64,000 nucleotides of DNA from Sphingomonas sp. PP-CE-3G-477. GTDB lineage: Bacteria; Pseudomonadota; Alphaproteobacteria; Sphingomonadales; Sphingomonadaceae. Under the pieces are notes generated by a model that saw only the letters and a program-made list of their open reading frames with translations, had not been told where the DNA came from and did not search any database. The first letter of the stretch is position 1. Each line of letters opens with the position of its first letter. The position numbers and the translations under genes were made by a program. Of this stretch, positions 7,776 through 16,789 are shown one piece after another. The stretch spans positions 62,001 through 126,000 of the forward strand of contig NZ_QAOF01000008.1 of the NCBI RefSeq assembly GCF_003050745.1. The letters are read 5' to 3'.

Positions 7776-8626
7776 CGAATGACGGGCGGCTTGCCGAACA
7801 GGCCGGCGTTATAGTCCTCGATCGCGCGGACGATCTCTTCGCGGGTGTTCATGACGAACGGACCGTGGGAGACGACGGGTTCGCCGATCGGGTCGGCGTG
7901 GCCGTAGAGGATCGTGGCGGGGGCTTCGGTCGTGACGGTGATGGTGTCGCCCTCGTTGCCGAATGTGGCGAGGTGGTGCGGCTTGATCGGCGTGCCGTTG
8001 GCCGTGGGGGCGCCAGCGACGACGTAGAAGAAGACCGCGCGGCCGGTTGGGGATGGCAGGTCGATCTTGGCGCCGGCTTCGAGTTCGATCGTCATCATCG
8101 CGACGCCGGTCAGGGACTCGAACGCGCCCTGTCGTCCGCCGAACGTGCCGGAGATCAGGTTGACGGTGCCACCCTCGACCGGGATCGCGGGAATGTCCTC
8201 GCGCTGGAGGCCGGTATAGGCGGGCTTGGTCATCTTGAGGCGGCCGGGGAGATTGACCCAGAGTTGCAGGATCTCCAGCGGGCCGCCGTCGCGCTTGAAT
8301 GATGCGGGCGAGATTTCCGCATGGATCAGGCCCGAGCCGGCGGTCATCCACTGGACGCCGCCTGCGCGGATGACGCTCTCGTGGCCACCGCTGTCGAGAT
8401 GCGCCATCTCGCCCTCGAGGATGAAGCTGACCGTCTCGAAGCCACGGTGCGGGTGCGGGCCGAACGGCAGGCCGCTATTGCCCGGTCGATAGGTCTGCGG
8501 ACCGTGGTGGTTGAGGAACAGGAACGGATCGACCTGCGGCAGGCCGGAGCCCGGTAGCGGGCGTCGTGTCACCAAGTCGGCGATGTCGTCGCGCTGGGCG
8601 GGATACTGGTCGAGGACGTGGCGCAT
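7772..8626 (-). CDS. Pirin-family cupin protein
   Basis: A 284-residue bicupin of the pirin family. The N-terminal cupin has the metal-binding residues in HPHRGFETVSF and in GSGLIHAEISP (His and Glu), so it should bind iron or a similar metal. The C-terminal cupin follows (about residues 170-280). Bacterial pirins may act as quercetinases or as regulators of metabolic enzymes, and nothing here decides between these. Its start lies one base after the stop of the NADPH-FMN reductase gene, so the two are co-transcribed and probably coupled. Pirins are commonly paired with FMN reductases or quinone-type redox enzymes, which suggests a role in oxidative or aromatic metabolism. Confidence 0.95.
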   Translation of the reverse strand: MRHVLDQYPAQRDDIADLVTRRPLPGSGLPQVDPFLFLNHHGPQTYRPGNSGLPFGPHPHRGFETVSFILEGEMAHLDSGGHESVIRAGGVQWMTAGSGLIHAEISPASFKRDGGPLEILQLWVNLPGRLKMTKPAYTGLQREDIPAIPVEGGTVNLISGTFGGRQGAFESLTGVAMMTIELEAGAKIDLPSPTGRAVFFYVVAGAPTANGTPIKPHHLATFGNEGDTITVTTEAPATILYGHADPIGEPVVSHGPFVMNTREEIVRAIEDYNAGLFGKPPVIR

Positions 8627-8627
8627 G

Positions 8628-9200
8628 TCAGGAGGCCTCGCGGTCGGCGGTGGTGGGCCGCGCGATGTCGGCGAGCAGGTCGTCGATGCCGGCCACGAGG
8701 AAGTCGAGCGTGCGCTGGTCGGTCAGGCGACCGTCGGCGATCTTCTCGTGCACGGCGCCGACGACGGCTTGTGGGCGCAGGACGGTGCGCGCGCCAATCG
8801 AGGCCAGCGTCTCGTTCAGTTGCGCGTGCGCGCGTGCGCCGCCGACCGCGCCGGGCGACGACGTAAGCGTGAAGACGGGCTTGCCCGTGAGCGTCGCCTT
8901 GCCGTGCGGACGCGAGGCCCAGTCGAGCGCGTTCTTCAGTACGCCGGACATGCCGTGATTATATTCTGGGGAGGCGATGACGATCCCGTCGGCCGCGCCG
9001 ATTGCCGCGCGCAGGGCTGCGACGGCGGCGGGGGGCGTGTCGGTGTCGGTGTCCTGATTGTAGAGCGGGACGTCGTTCAGCGCGAAGACCGTCAGCGCGG
9101 CCTTGTCGGTGATCGCTTCGCCAAGCGTGGTCAGGATCGCGGTATTGTACGAGCCGCGGCGCAGGCTGCCGGAGATCGCGAGCAGGACGGGAAGGGCCAT
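8628..9200 (-). CDS. NADPH-dependent FMN reductase
   Basis: The start is placed at the ATG following AGGAAACTCC, which gives 190 residues; the frame is open further upstream but has no start signal there. It is a flavodoxin-like NADPH-dependent FMN reductase. The phosphate-binding loop is GSLRRGSYN (about residues 9-17). SPEYNHGMSGVLKNALDW (about 77-94) is the family signature around the flavin ring. The enzyme would reduce FMN, quinones or chromate-like acceptors in the cytosol. It lies 10 bases downstream of a LigB-like dioxygenase gene and one base before a pirin gene on the same strand, so the three look like one redox operon. Confidence 0.93.
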   Translation of the reverse strand: MALPVLLAISGSLRRGSYNTAILTTLGEAITDKAALTVFALNDVPLYNQDTDTDTPPAAVAALRAAIGAADGIVIASPEYNHGMSGVLKNALDWASRPHGKATLTGKPVFTLTSSPGAVGGARAHAQLNETLASIGARTVLRPQAVVGAVHEKIADGRLTDQRTLDFLVAGIDDLLADIARPTTADREAS

Positions 9201-9210
9201 GGAGTTTCCT

Positions 9211-10005
9211 TTAATTGAAGCGGTAGCCGGAGATTGAGGTTTGCAGCACACGCTCGCTGTAGACCTGCGTGCCGGCTTGATCGGAAGCGCCGGCAGCGAC
9301 CATCAGCGGTAGCAGGTGCTCTTCGCGGGGGTGCGAGAGGCGGCCGGCGGGGGCTTCAGCCCAGCCGCCTAGCGCTGCCGCCCGGCCGGTCGGTTCGGAC
9401 TCGACTGCGGCGGTGAGCCATTGATCGAAGGCTTCGGACGGCGCGGTGAAACGCGGGTCGCCGTAGCCGCGCATGTTGTGGAAGCTCATGCCCGAGCCGA
9501 CGATCAGGACGCCTTCGTCGCGTAAGGGAGCGAGTGCGCGGCCGGCGGCGGCGTGCAACGTAGGGTCGAGATCGCGGTCGACCGACATTTCGATGACCGG
9601 GATGTCGGCGTCAGGGAACGCGACCTTCATCGGGATGAAGACGCCGTGATCGAGGCCGCGCGTTGGGTCGACGGTGGCGGTCAGGCCGGCTTCGCGGAGT
9701 AGGTCAGCGGCGCGGGCCGCCAAGACGGGATCGCCGGGCGTGTCGTAGCGGATCTCGTAGGTCTGCGCGGGGAAGCCGCCGTAATCGTAGATCAGCGGCG
9801 GCGTTGCGGCGCCGGTGAAGGCGAAGCCGCGCGTTTCCCAGTGACCGGAGACGACGAGGATCGCCTTAGGCTTTTCGAGCAGCGAGGCGGCGATCGAGCG
9901 GAGGTACGCGGCCATGCTGGTCCAGTTCCCGGCGGGGTCGTCCATGAAGAAACAGGGGCCGCCACCGTGCGGGATGAAGAGGGTTGGCTGGCGGGTGTTT
10001 GTCAT
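9211..10005 (-). CDS. LigB/DODA-type extradiol dioxygenase family protein
   Basis: The start is the ATG opening MTNTRQPTLFIPHGGGPCFF; upstream codons are not protein-like. The product is 264 residues, the usual size for class III extradiol dioxygenases of the DODA/YgiD type. Probable metal ligands are His in IPHGGGP, His in SGHWE, His in LDHGVFIPM and His in EEHLLPLM. E. coli YgiD and plant DOPA 4,5-dioxygenase belong to this family. The substrate is likely a catechol, but none is indicated by the context. It heads a probable operon with an FMN reductase and a pirin. Confidence 0.92.
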   Translation of the reverse strand: MTNTRQPTLFIPHGGGPCFFMDDPAGNWTSMAAYLRSIAASLLEKPKAILVVSGHWETRGFAFTGAATPPLIYDYGGFPAQTYEIRYDTPGDPVLAARAADLLREAGLTATVDPTRGLDHGVFIPMKVAFPDADIPVIEMSVDRDLDPTLHAAAGRALAPLRDEGVLIVGSGMSFHNMRGYGDPRFTAPSEAFDQWLTAAVESEPTGRAAALGGWAEAPAGRLSHPREEHLLPLMVAAGASDQAGTQVYSERVLQTSISGYRFN

Positions 10006-10081
10006 GGATCCGAGGTAGGCGGCGGTGGCGGCGACCGGAAGGTCGGGAATGGCAACGCTGCGTTGCCGGCCGACGCGGCGG

Positions 10082-11149
10082 TCACGTCCAGTAGAGGATA
10101 CGCGCCTGCGGGAGCTTGGCGGCGATCTCGTCCTGGAAGAAGGTGCGGAGCGCGCGCATCGTGTCGGCGTCGTAGACATATTTGACCGAGCCGAACTTGG
10201 TGCGTTTCTCGGTGCGGTTGGCCATGCTGAGGTCGAGCGACGAGCCGGGATACCAGGTTTCGAGCACTGCCTTCGATCCGGGGGTGTAGCGGTGGGTGAT
10301 CAGTTCGATCGTCACGTTGGGCACGTCGGCGAGCACCCGGCCTGCCTCCGCGAGCAATTCGCCATACGCCTCGCGCCAGCCTTCGGCGGCGATGATCGGC
10401 GCGACCGTCAGGCCGATCCTGTAGCCCGCGTCCGCCATTCTTCGTAGCGCGAGCAGGCGGGCTGCGACGGGACTCGTGCCGCCCTCGAAGCGTGCATAAG
10501 CGGCGGGGTTTATCGAGGCGCGCATGCGGGTGCGGCCGCGGTGATCGAGACCCAGCAATGGCTCGACGGCGTCGAACTTGGTGGTGAAGCGCAACTGCAC
10601 GTCGGCTTCCCACGCGCCGAAATGCGCGATCAGTGCGGACAGCGATCCGGTGACGTGTTCGATGCCGAGCGGGTCGGTGTAGCAGGACGCCTCGAACGTC
10701 GTGCCCTCATGCGCGCGCGCGGTCGAGCGCGACGTCACGGTGCCTTGGCCGAGGTGGGCGGGAAGTTCGGCGAGGATCTCGGGGAGGTTGGCGTAGACGC
10801 GCGTTATGGGCGGCCCCTTTAGCGAACCGGCGAGGTAGCAATAGCCGCAATGCGCGGGGCAGCCTTCGGCGAGGTCGATTCGCCAGTCGGCGCTGGGGGC
10901 GATCGGCTGGAGCTTGCGCTTCGACGGCGGCGCGACGACCAGCGCCAGCGTTGCCTTGGCTTCGGCATAGGCGCGGCGGGAGTCCTCGGGGAAGTCGAGC
11001 TTGAGGCGGTCGCTCGGTAGCGTCGTGACAGGTACGCCAAGTGCGGTCGCGCGGGCGGAGATCTTGGCACCGTGCTCCCAGGTCAGCGCGGACGGGGTCG
11101 CGAGCAGTCGCTTTGGCTGCCAGAGTCGTGAGGGTTTGGGCGCTGGCAT
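10082..11149 (-). CDS. Spore photoproduct lyase-like radical SAM protein
   Basis: The start is the ATG at 11149, immediately after a TTG in the same frame. The product is 355 residues. A CxxxCxxC radical-SAM cluster reads CPAHCGYCY (about residues 96-104) within LAEGCPAHCGYCYLAGSL, matching SPL-family proteins in non-sporulating bacteria. This implies 4Fe-4S and S-adenosylmethionine chemistry, possibly on DNA. True spore photoproduct is not expected here, so the substrate is open. It lies 36 bases after the response regulator gene on the same strand and could be the last gene of the long cyo transcript. Confidence 0.88.
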   Translation of the reverse strand: MPAPKPSRLWQPKRLLATPSALTWEHGAKISARATALGVPVTTLPSDRLKLDFPEDSRRAYAEAKATLALVVAPPSKRKLQPIAPSADWRIDLAEGCPAHCGYCYLAGSLKGPPITRVYANLPEILAELPAHLGQGTVTSRSTARAHEGTTFEASCYTDPLGIEHVTGSLSALIAHFGAWEADVQLRFTTKFDAVEPLLGLDHRGRTRMRASINPAAYARFEGGTSPVAARLLALRRMADAGYRIGLTVAPIIAAEGWREAYGELLAEAGRVLADVPNVTIELITHRYTPGSKAVLETWYPGSSLDLSMANRTEKRTKFGSVKYVYDADTMRALRTFFQDEIAAKLPQARILYWT

Positions 11150-11185
11150 CAAGCGACAACGCGCGCCTCCGGCGAAGCGTTGCCG

Positions 11186-11743
11186 CTATTTTACCGGGCG
11201 TTTCTCGAGCTTTCGCGCGAGCGTGCGGCGGTGCATGCCGAGGCGGCGCGCGGTCTCCGAAATGTTGAAGTCGGTTTCGGCGAGCGTGGTGTGGATGCGC
11301 TCCCATTCGAGCGTCTTGATCGAGGTCGGGCGCTCGGACAATTCGGTGTCGACGCTGCCCTCGGTGCGATCGAACGCGGCTTCGATGTCATCGGTGTTCG
11401 AGGGTTTGACGAGATAGTGCGACGCGCGGAGCTTGATCGCCTCGACCGCGGTGGCGATGCTGGCGAAACCGGTGAGGACGACGACGAGGATCTCCGGGTC
11501 GTGCGCGTGGAGCGTCTGGACGCAGACAAGGCCGGACGCGCCGCCCAGCTTCAGGTCGACGACGGCGTAACGGGGCGTACGCTCTGCCAGTTGCTCGACG
11601 AGTTCCTCGTGGCTGGCCGCCTGCATCACTTCGTAGCCGCGGCGTTCGAACGAGCGGCGAAGCGTGCGGGCGAAGGTTTCATCGTCCTCGACGATCGCCA
11701 GGAGTTTCGGTTCGGTCATGGCGTCCGTCACGGTGCTTGTCAT
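11186..11743 (-). CDS. regA: RegA/PrrA/ActR-type redox response regulator
   Basis: A 185-residue response regulator. The receiver domain (about 12-125) has the acidic pocket EDD, phospho-acceptor Asp63 (VVDLKLGGASGL) and the conserved Lys in LVKPS. A short linker leads to a Fis-type helix-turn-helix at the C terminus, ARRLGMHRRTLARKLEKR, almost the signature of RegA/PrrA/ActR (GMHRRTLQRKL). These regulators control respiration, photosynthesis and carbon or nitrogen fixation genes according to redox state. Its ATG overlaps the stop of the kinase gene (ATGA). A second ATG eight codons in is an alternative start. It is seventh in the cyo operon. Family assignment is very sure; the gene symbol follows the family. 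Confidence 0.93.
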   Translation of the reverse strand: MTSTVTDAMTEPKLLAIVEDDETFARTLRRSFERRGYEVMQAASHEELVEQLAERTPRYAVVDLKLGGASGLVCVQTLHAHDPEILVVVLTGFASIATAVEAIKLRASHYLVKPSNTDDIEAAFDRTEGSVDTELSERPTSIKTLEWERIHTTLAETDFNISETARRLGMHRRTLARKLEKRPVK

Positions 11744-13053
11744 GACAGGGCGATCGCAGAGAGGGGCATCCGGATCGTGACTTCAGCGCCACCGCCTTCG
11801 CAGTTCACGACGGACACGCCGCCGCCGAGCTTGCGCATGACGTTGACCGCGAGGAACAGGCCGAGGCCGTGGCCGGGTTCGCGCTTGCTCGACTGATAGG
11901 GTTTGCCGAAGCTGGCGAGGCGTTCGTCGCTGAAGCCTGGGCCGCGGTCTCGGACGATCAGCGCGAGGTCGCCGTCGGTGCGTTCGCCGCGGAACGCGAC
12001 CCAGTGCGGCGAGGCTTCGGCGGCGTTGTCGAGCACGTTGGCGATCACCTGTTTGAGCGCGGGGTCGGACACGACCTGGGGATCGTCGCCGACTCGCGTG
12101 GTATAGTCGAAATCGACCGACGGGTGCACCGCGCGCCACTCGTCGACGATTCCGTCGAGGAGCTGGTGGAGCGGCATGATCTCGGGCGCCTCGCCGCGTG
12201 CCTCACCGGCCGAGAGCAGGATGCCGGTGACGATCGCCTTGCAGCGCTGGACTTCGGATTGCATCTCGACGATCTCGGCCTGGAGGTCGGCGTCCTGCGC
12301 GAGCGTTGGCATGCGGCGCCAATCGGCTAGGATCACGGCGATCGATGCGAGCGGCGTGCCGAGTTCGTGCGCGGCGCCGGACGCCAGCAGACCCATGCGG
12401 ACGATGTGGTCCTCCTCCGCGGCCTGCTGGCGTAGGTCGGCAAGGCGCGTGTCGCGCGCGCGCAGGTTGCCGGTGATGCGGGTCATGAACAGCATCAGCA
12501 GCGTCGCGATCAGCATGAAGCAGAGCAGCGAGCCGATCGTGTAGAGCAGGAAATACTCGCCGCTGTAGTCGGGGGGGAGGATCAGCGGACGGTAATAGAG
12601 TGTTAGCACGCCGAAACAGGCGGCGGTGACGGCGACGATCGCCCAGCTCGACCAGCGATCGAGCAGCACCGCGCCTAGCACGACGTGGAGCAGATAGAGC
12701 GAGATGAACGGGTTGGTCGCGCCGCCCGCCAGATAGAGCTGCGTGGTGAGCAGGCCGACGTCGAACAGCAGCGCGAGCAGGAGCTGGATGTTCGCGCCCT
12801 TGCGCCAGCCGTACAGCGGCATGCTGGCGAGGTTGAGGCCCACGGCAGCGGCGAGCGCGGCCATCATCGGAACCAGCGGGAGATCGAAGCCGAGGCCGAA
12901 GCGCGCGAACAATATGGTGACGAACTGGCCGGCGACCGCGATCCAGCGCAGCGTCACGAGCTGGCGCATGTTGGCGTTGCCGGTCGCGTCGGTGCGGGCG
13001 GTGGCGAGCGCGAGCCAGCGTTGCCAGCCTTGGCGTGCCGCCGCCGAGGTCAT
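11740..13053 (-). CDS. regB: RegB/PrrB/ActS-type redox sensor histidine kinase
   Basis: A 437-residue membrane sensor kinase, started at the ATG that overlaps the SURF1 stop (ATGA). Six hydrophobic segments occupy about residues 30-195. Between two of them lies GGATNPF (110-116), the ubiquinone-binding GGxxNPF motif of RegB. The H-box is HELGTPLASIAV (His229). Cys271 in EVQRCKAIV sits where RegB has its redox-active cysteine. The ATPase domain has N (NVLDNAAEASP), DRGPGF and GHGLGLFLA motifs. It should sense quinone pool or oxygen state and phosphorylate the adjacent regulator. Translational coupling to oxidase genes suits a feedback role. Confidence 0.93.
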   Translation of the reverse strand: MTSAAARQGWQRWLALATARTDATGNANMRQLVTLRWIAVAGQFVTILFARFGLGFDLPLVPMMAALAAAVGLNLASMPLYGWRKGANIQLLLALLFDVGLLTTQLYLAGGATNPFISLYLLHVVLGAVLLDRWSSWAIVAVTAACFGVLTLYYRPLILPPDYSGEYFLLYTIGSLLCFMLIATLLMLFMTRITGNLRARDTRLADLRQQAAEEDHIVRMGLLASGAAHELGTPLASIAVILADWRRMPTLAQDADLQAEIVEMQSEVQRCKAIVTGILLSAGEARGEAPEIMPLHQLLDGIVDEWRAVHPSVDFDYTTRVGDDPQVVSDPALKQVIANVLDNAAEASPHWVAFRGERTDGDLALIVRDRGPGFSDERLASFGKPYQSSKREPGHGLGLFLAVNVMRKLGGGVSVVNCEGGGAEVTIRMPLSAIALS

Positions 13054-13766
13054 GCCGCCTCTTGCCGCTTGCGCGCATCCTGGCGGACGAAGACGACGAA
13101 CGCGGCGATCGTCATCGCGGCGAGCGCGAACCAGGTCAGCATGTAGACGAGGTGGTTGTTGGGGAACGCGATGATCGTCAGGCCGCCGACCGGGGCGGCG
13201 GTGCCGGACTTGTCCGCGTCGACAAAATAGGGGGCGACGTTCGACAGGCCGCGCGCCTTGGCGATCGCGGCGACGTCGCGCGAATACCATTTGCCGGTGG
13301 CGGGGTCATTGTGGCGGAGGAAGCCGCCGCCAGGCTCGGTGATGCGGAGATAGCCGGTGATCGTGACCGGGCCGGTTGGCTTGGTATGCGCGACGCGTTG
13401 TTCGGGCGAGACGTAGCCGCGGTTGACGAGGACGGTGAAGCCTTGCGCGGTCCGCAAAGGCGTGACGACCCAATAGCCGCTGCCAAGCGCGGTGGCGGCG
13501 CGGACCAGCGTTTCGCGCGAATTATCGAGGGTGCCGTCGAGGCGGATACGGCGATAGGCGTCGGTGGTGGCGGTGATCGCGCCCCAGGACGCGGGCCCCG
13601 GCGGCGCGACCGGCGCGGCGTGCGAACGCGCCGCGACCTGTGCGATCAGGTTGAGCTTCCAGGTGCGGCGCTCGACCTGCCAGATGCCGAGCGCCATGAA
13701 CCCGGCGAACAGCAGCAGCGCGACCAGGCCTGCGACGTAGACGGCAGGGCCCGGTCGCGTGTTCAT
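13050..13766 (-). CDS. SURF1-family cytochrome oxidase assembly protein
   Basis: About 238 residues with the SURF1 layout: an N-terminal membrane helix (about 8-27, followed by LGIWQVERRTWKLNLI), a periplasmic domain containing GYWVVTPLRTAQGFTVLVNRG-like sequence, and a C-terminal membrane helix (about 205-227) preceded by NNHLVYMLTWFALA. SURF1 proteins help insert haem into haem-copper oxidases. I use the ATG at 13766, which shares one base with the cyoD stop; a GTG three bases earlier would overlap by four. Its stop overlaps the kinase start. Its place after cyoD suggests it serves the bo3-type quinol oxidase. Confidence 0.92.
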   Translation of the reverse strand: MNTRPGPAVYVAGLVALLLFAGFMALGIWQVERRTWKLNLIAQVAARSHAAPVAPPGPASWGAITATTDAYRRIRLDGTLDNSRETLVRAATALGSGYWVVTPLRTAQGFTVLVNRGYVSPEQRVAHTKPTGPVTITGYLRITEPGGGFLRHNDPATGKWYSRDVAAIAKARGLSNVAPYFVDADKSGTAAPVGGLTIIAFPNNHLVYMLTWFALAAMTIAAFVVFVRQDARKRQEAA

Positions 13767-14140
13767 CACATGTCTGCCGCGGCCTGCATCGGCATCATGT
13801 TCGTGTTCATGTGGTACATCACCCAGATCGACCCACTGAGCGTGATGACGACGAGGATGATCGTGAAGATCAGCGCCATCATCGTCCAGCCGCCCTCCGA
13901 CTTGCCGCTCATGTGCAGGAAGTAGATCATGTGGACGACGATCTGCGCGACCGCGAACACCATTACGACGAGCGCGGCGGTCGACGGATCCTTGAACGCG
14001 TCGGTCATGACGATCCAGAACGGGATCGCGGTCAGGATGACCGAGAGGAAGAACCCCTTGAGGTAGCTGCCGCGCGTGCCGTGCGCTGCGTGATCGTGAT
14101 CCGCATGCGCGTCGTGCGTGTTTGCGTGGGGGTCGCTCAT
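13766..14140 (-). CDS. cyoD: Cytochrome o ubiquinol oxidase subunit IV
   Basis: The start is the ATG overlapping the cyoC stop (ATGA), giving 124 residues. A histidine-rich N terminus (HDAHADHDHAAH) is followed by three membrane helices (about 28-48, 55-76 and 88-110), with VHMIYFLHM in the second as in CyoD. Subunit IV assists assembly of the copper B site in the bo3 oxidase. It is the fourth gene of the cyo operon and its stop abuts the SURF1 start. Confidence 0.95.
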   Translation of the reverse strand: MSDPHANTHDAHADHDHAAHGTRGSYLKGFFLSVILTAIPFWIVMTDAFKDPSTAALVVMVFAVAQIVVHMIYFLHMSGKSEGGWTMMALIFTIILVVITLSGSIWVMYHMNTNMMPMQAAADM

Positions 14141-14775
14141 CGTAGGGTGCCCATCAGATAGACGAAGGTGAAGACGCCGATCCAGATGACGTCGAGGAAA
14201 TGCCAGAACATGCTGAGGCACATCAGGCGACGCTTGTTCGCGGCGATCAGACCGTGCTTCTGAACCTGCACCATCAGCGTGACGAGCCAGATGAAGCCCA
14301 TCGTGACGTGGAGGCCGTGCGTGCCGACGAGCGTGAAAAACGACGACAGGAACGCGCTGCGGGTCGGGCCCGCACCCTCATGGATGAGGGTGGCGAACTC
14401 GTACATTTCGATCGACAGGAAGCACAGGCCGAACAGGCCGGTGAACGCCAGCCACATCTGCATGACGCGCTGGCGACCTTCCTCCATCGACAGCATCGCG
14501 AAGCCGTAGGTGATCGACGAGAACAGCAGCATCGCGGTGTTCACCGCCACCAGCGGCAGCTCGAAGATCTCCTTCGGGCTGGGCCCGCCGGCATAGCTGT
14601 TGCCGAGCACGGCATAGGCCGCGAACAGCACCGCGAAGATAAGACAATCGCTCATCAGGTACATCCAGAAGCCCAGCATCGTGCTGCTGCCTTCGGGATG
14701 CTCGTGCTCGTCCAGCTCGTAGAACGAGACCTTCTCTGTCTCGTTCAGGCCGTCCTTCATGGGTATTGCGGACAT
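14137..14775 (-). CDS. cyoC: Cytochrome o ubiquinol oxidase subunit III
   Basis: A 212-residue protein with five predicted membrane helices, the CyoC pattern. Recognisable motifs are LGFWMYLMSDCLIFAVLFAAY in the first helix, then LGNSYAGGPSPKEIFELP and the late LVGTHGLHVTMGF and WHFLDVIWIGVFTFVYL. It is part of the haem-copper quinol oxidase that reduces oxygen and pumps protons. It begins four bases downstream of cyoB and overlaps cyoD by four bases. Confidence 0.96.
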   Translation of the reverse strand: MSAIPMKDGLNETEKVSFYELDEHEHPEGSSTMLGFWMYLMSDCLIFAVLFAAYAVLGNSYAGGPSPKEIFELPLVAVNTAMLLFSSITYGFAMLSMEEGRQRVMQMWLAFTGLFGLCFLSIEMYEFATLIHEGAGPTRSAFLSSFFTLVGTHGLHVTMGFIWLVTLMVQVQKHGLIAANKRRLMCLSMFWHFLDVIWIGVFTFVYLMGTLR

Positions 14776-14779
14776 CGCG

Positions 14780-16780
14780 TCAGGCTCCCTGGGTCGCGAG
14801 CTGGCGGGTGCGCGCGTCCTCGCTGGCGATCACGTCCTCGACCGGGATGTGGAAGTCGCGCTTGTAGTTGAACGTGTGGAAAATGGTGGTGCCGAAGATG
14901 CCGGCGAGCGCCAGCCCTGCGAGCCACCAGATGTACCAGATCATCGCGAACCCGAACGCAACGCTGAGGCCGGCGAGCACGACGCCCGTGCCGGTGCCGC
15001 TCGGCATGTGGATCGACTTGAAGCCGGTCACGGGCCGCTCGTGCTTGCGCTCCTTCATGTCGTACCAGGCGTCCAGGTCATGGACGATCGGCGTGAACGC
15101 AAAGTTGTATTCCGGCGGCGGCGACGAGGTCGCCCACTCCAGCGTACGGCCACCCCAGGGATCGCCGCTGTGATCGGCCAGCGCTTTGCGGTTGCGGATG
15201 CTGACGAATATCTGGAGCAGGAAGGCACCGATGCCGGCTGCGATCAGGGCTGCGCCAAAGGCGGCGATGACGAACCAGATCTGCAGGTTCGGATCGTCGA
15301 AATAGCGCATCCGGCGAGTCACGCCCATCAGGCCGAGCACGTAGAGCGGCATGAACGCGAAGTAGAAGCCGACCACCCAGCACCAGAACGATACCGTGCC
15401 CCACTTCTTGTCCAGCTTGAAGCCGAACGCCTTCGGGAACCAGTAGTTGATGCCGGCGAACATGCCGAACAGCGTGCCGCCGATGATCACGTTATGGAAA
15501 TGCGCGACCAGGAACAGCGAGTTGTGCAACACGAAATCGGCTGGCGGCACCGCGAGCAGGACGCCGGTCATGCCGCCGATCGTGAAGGTCACCATGAAGG
15601 CGATCGTCCACATCATCGGCAGTTCGAACCGGATCCGGCCCTTGTACATCGTGAACAGCCAGTTGAAGATCTTGGCCCCGGTCGGGATCGAGATGATCAT
15701 CGTGGTGATGCCGAAGAACGAGTTCACGCTCGCGCCAGAGCCCATCGTAAAGAAGTGATGCAGCCAGACGAGGTAGGCGAGGATCGTGATGACGAGCGTC
15801 GCATAGACCATCGAGCTGTAGCCGAAGAGGCGCTTGCCCGAGAAGGTCGAGGTGACTTCCGAGAAGATGCCGAATGCCGGCAGGACCAGAATATAGACCT
15901 CGGGGTGACCCCAGATCCAGATCAGGTTGACGTACATCATCGGGTTGCCGCCCGAGTCGTTCGTGAAGAACGCGGTGCCGATGTAGCGATCGAGCGACAG
16001 CATCGCGAGAACCGCGGTCAGGACCGGGAAGGCGGCAACGATCAGGATGTTGGTGCAGAGCGACGTCCAGGTGAAGATCGGCATCTTCATCATGGTCATG
16101 CCGGGCGCGCGCATCTTGACGATGGTCGCGACCAGATTGACGCCGGACAACAGTGTCCCGATGCCCGCGATCTGCAACGCCCAGATATAATAGTCGACAC
16201 CGACGTCGGGCGAGTAGGCCAGTCCCGAGAGGGGCGGCATCGCGAGCCAGCCGGTCCGCGCGAACTCACCGATGAACAGCGACATCATGACGATCACGGC
16301 ACCGGCCGTGGTCATCCAGAAGCTGAAATTGTTGAGGAACGGGAACGACACGTCGCGCGCGCCGATCTGAAGCGGGACGACATAGTTCATCAGACCCGTG
16401 ACCATCGGCATCGCCACGAAGAAGATCATGATCACGCCGTGCGCGGTGAAGACCTGGTCGTAGTGATGCGCGGTCAAGTATCCTTCGGACCCGTTGAACG
16501 CCATCGCCTGCTGTGCGCGCATCATGATCGCGTCGGAGAACCCGCGCAGCAGCATGACGATCGCCAGGATCATGTACATGATCCCGATCTTCTTGTGATC
16601 CACGCTCGTGAACCACTCGTTCCAGAGATAGCCCCAGACCTTGAAATAGGTCAGCGCGGCGACGAGCCCGAGCCCGCCGATCGCCACCATCGCGAAGGTG
16701 GCGACGACGATCGGTTCGTGCAGCGGCAGCGACTCCAGGGTCAGGCGGCCGAAGATAGTCTTCAACAGTGTGTCGTTCAT
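14780..16780 (-). CDS. cyoB: Cytochrome o ubiquinol oxidase subunit I
   Basis: A 666-residue catalytic subunit with about fifteen membrane helices, close to the 663 residues of E. coli CyoB. The low-spin haem ligand lies in [11 protein letters not shown] (about His114). The active site shows [14 protein letters not shown] with the His-Tyr pair, HHFFTMG for the two copper ligands, and [11 protein letters not shown] for the high-spin and low-spin haem ligands. The [12 protein letters not shown] region is the quinone-site stretch typical of bo3 rather than cytochrome c oxidases. It lies nine bases after cyoA. No haem O synthase gene (cyoE) follows in this operon, so that step must be encoded elsewhere. 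Confidence 0.97.
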   Translation of the reverse strand: MNDTLLKTIFGRLTLESLPLHEPIVVATFAMVAIGGLGLVAALTYFKVWGYLWNEWFTSVDHKKIGIMYMILAIVMLLRGFSDAIMMRAQQAMAFNGSEGYLTAHHYDQVFTAHGVIMIFFVAMPMVTGLMNYVVPLQIGARDVSFPFLNNFSFWMTTAGAVIVMMSLFIGEFARTGWLAMPPLSGLAYSPDVGVDYYIWALQIAGIGTLLSGVNLVATIVKMRAPGMTMMKMPIFTWTSLCTNILIVAAFPVLTAVLAMLSLDRYIGTAFFTNDSGGNPMMYVNLIWIWGHPEVYILVLPAFGIFSEVTSTFSGKRLFGYSSMVYATLVITILAYLVWLHHFFTMGSGASVNSFFGITTMIISIPTGAKIFNWLFTMYKGRIRFELPMMWTIAFMVTFTIGGMTGVLLAVPPADFVLHNSLFLVAHFHNVIIGGTLFGMFAGINYWFPKAFGFKLDKKWGTVSFWCWVVGFYFAFMPLYVLGLMGVTRRMRYFDDPNLQIWFVIAAFGAALIAAGIGAFLLQIFVSIRNRKALADHSGDPWGGRTLEWATSSPPPEYNFAFTPIVHDLDAWYDMKERKHERPVTGFKSIHMPSGTGTGVVLAGLSVAFGFAMIWYIWWLAGLALAGIFGTTIFHTFNYKRDFHIPVEDVIASEDARTRQLATQGA

Positions 16781-16789
16781 GATGGTTCT

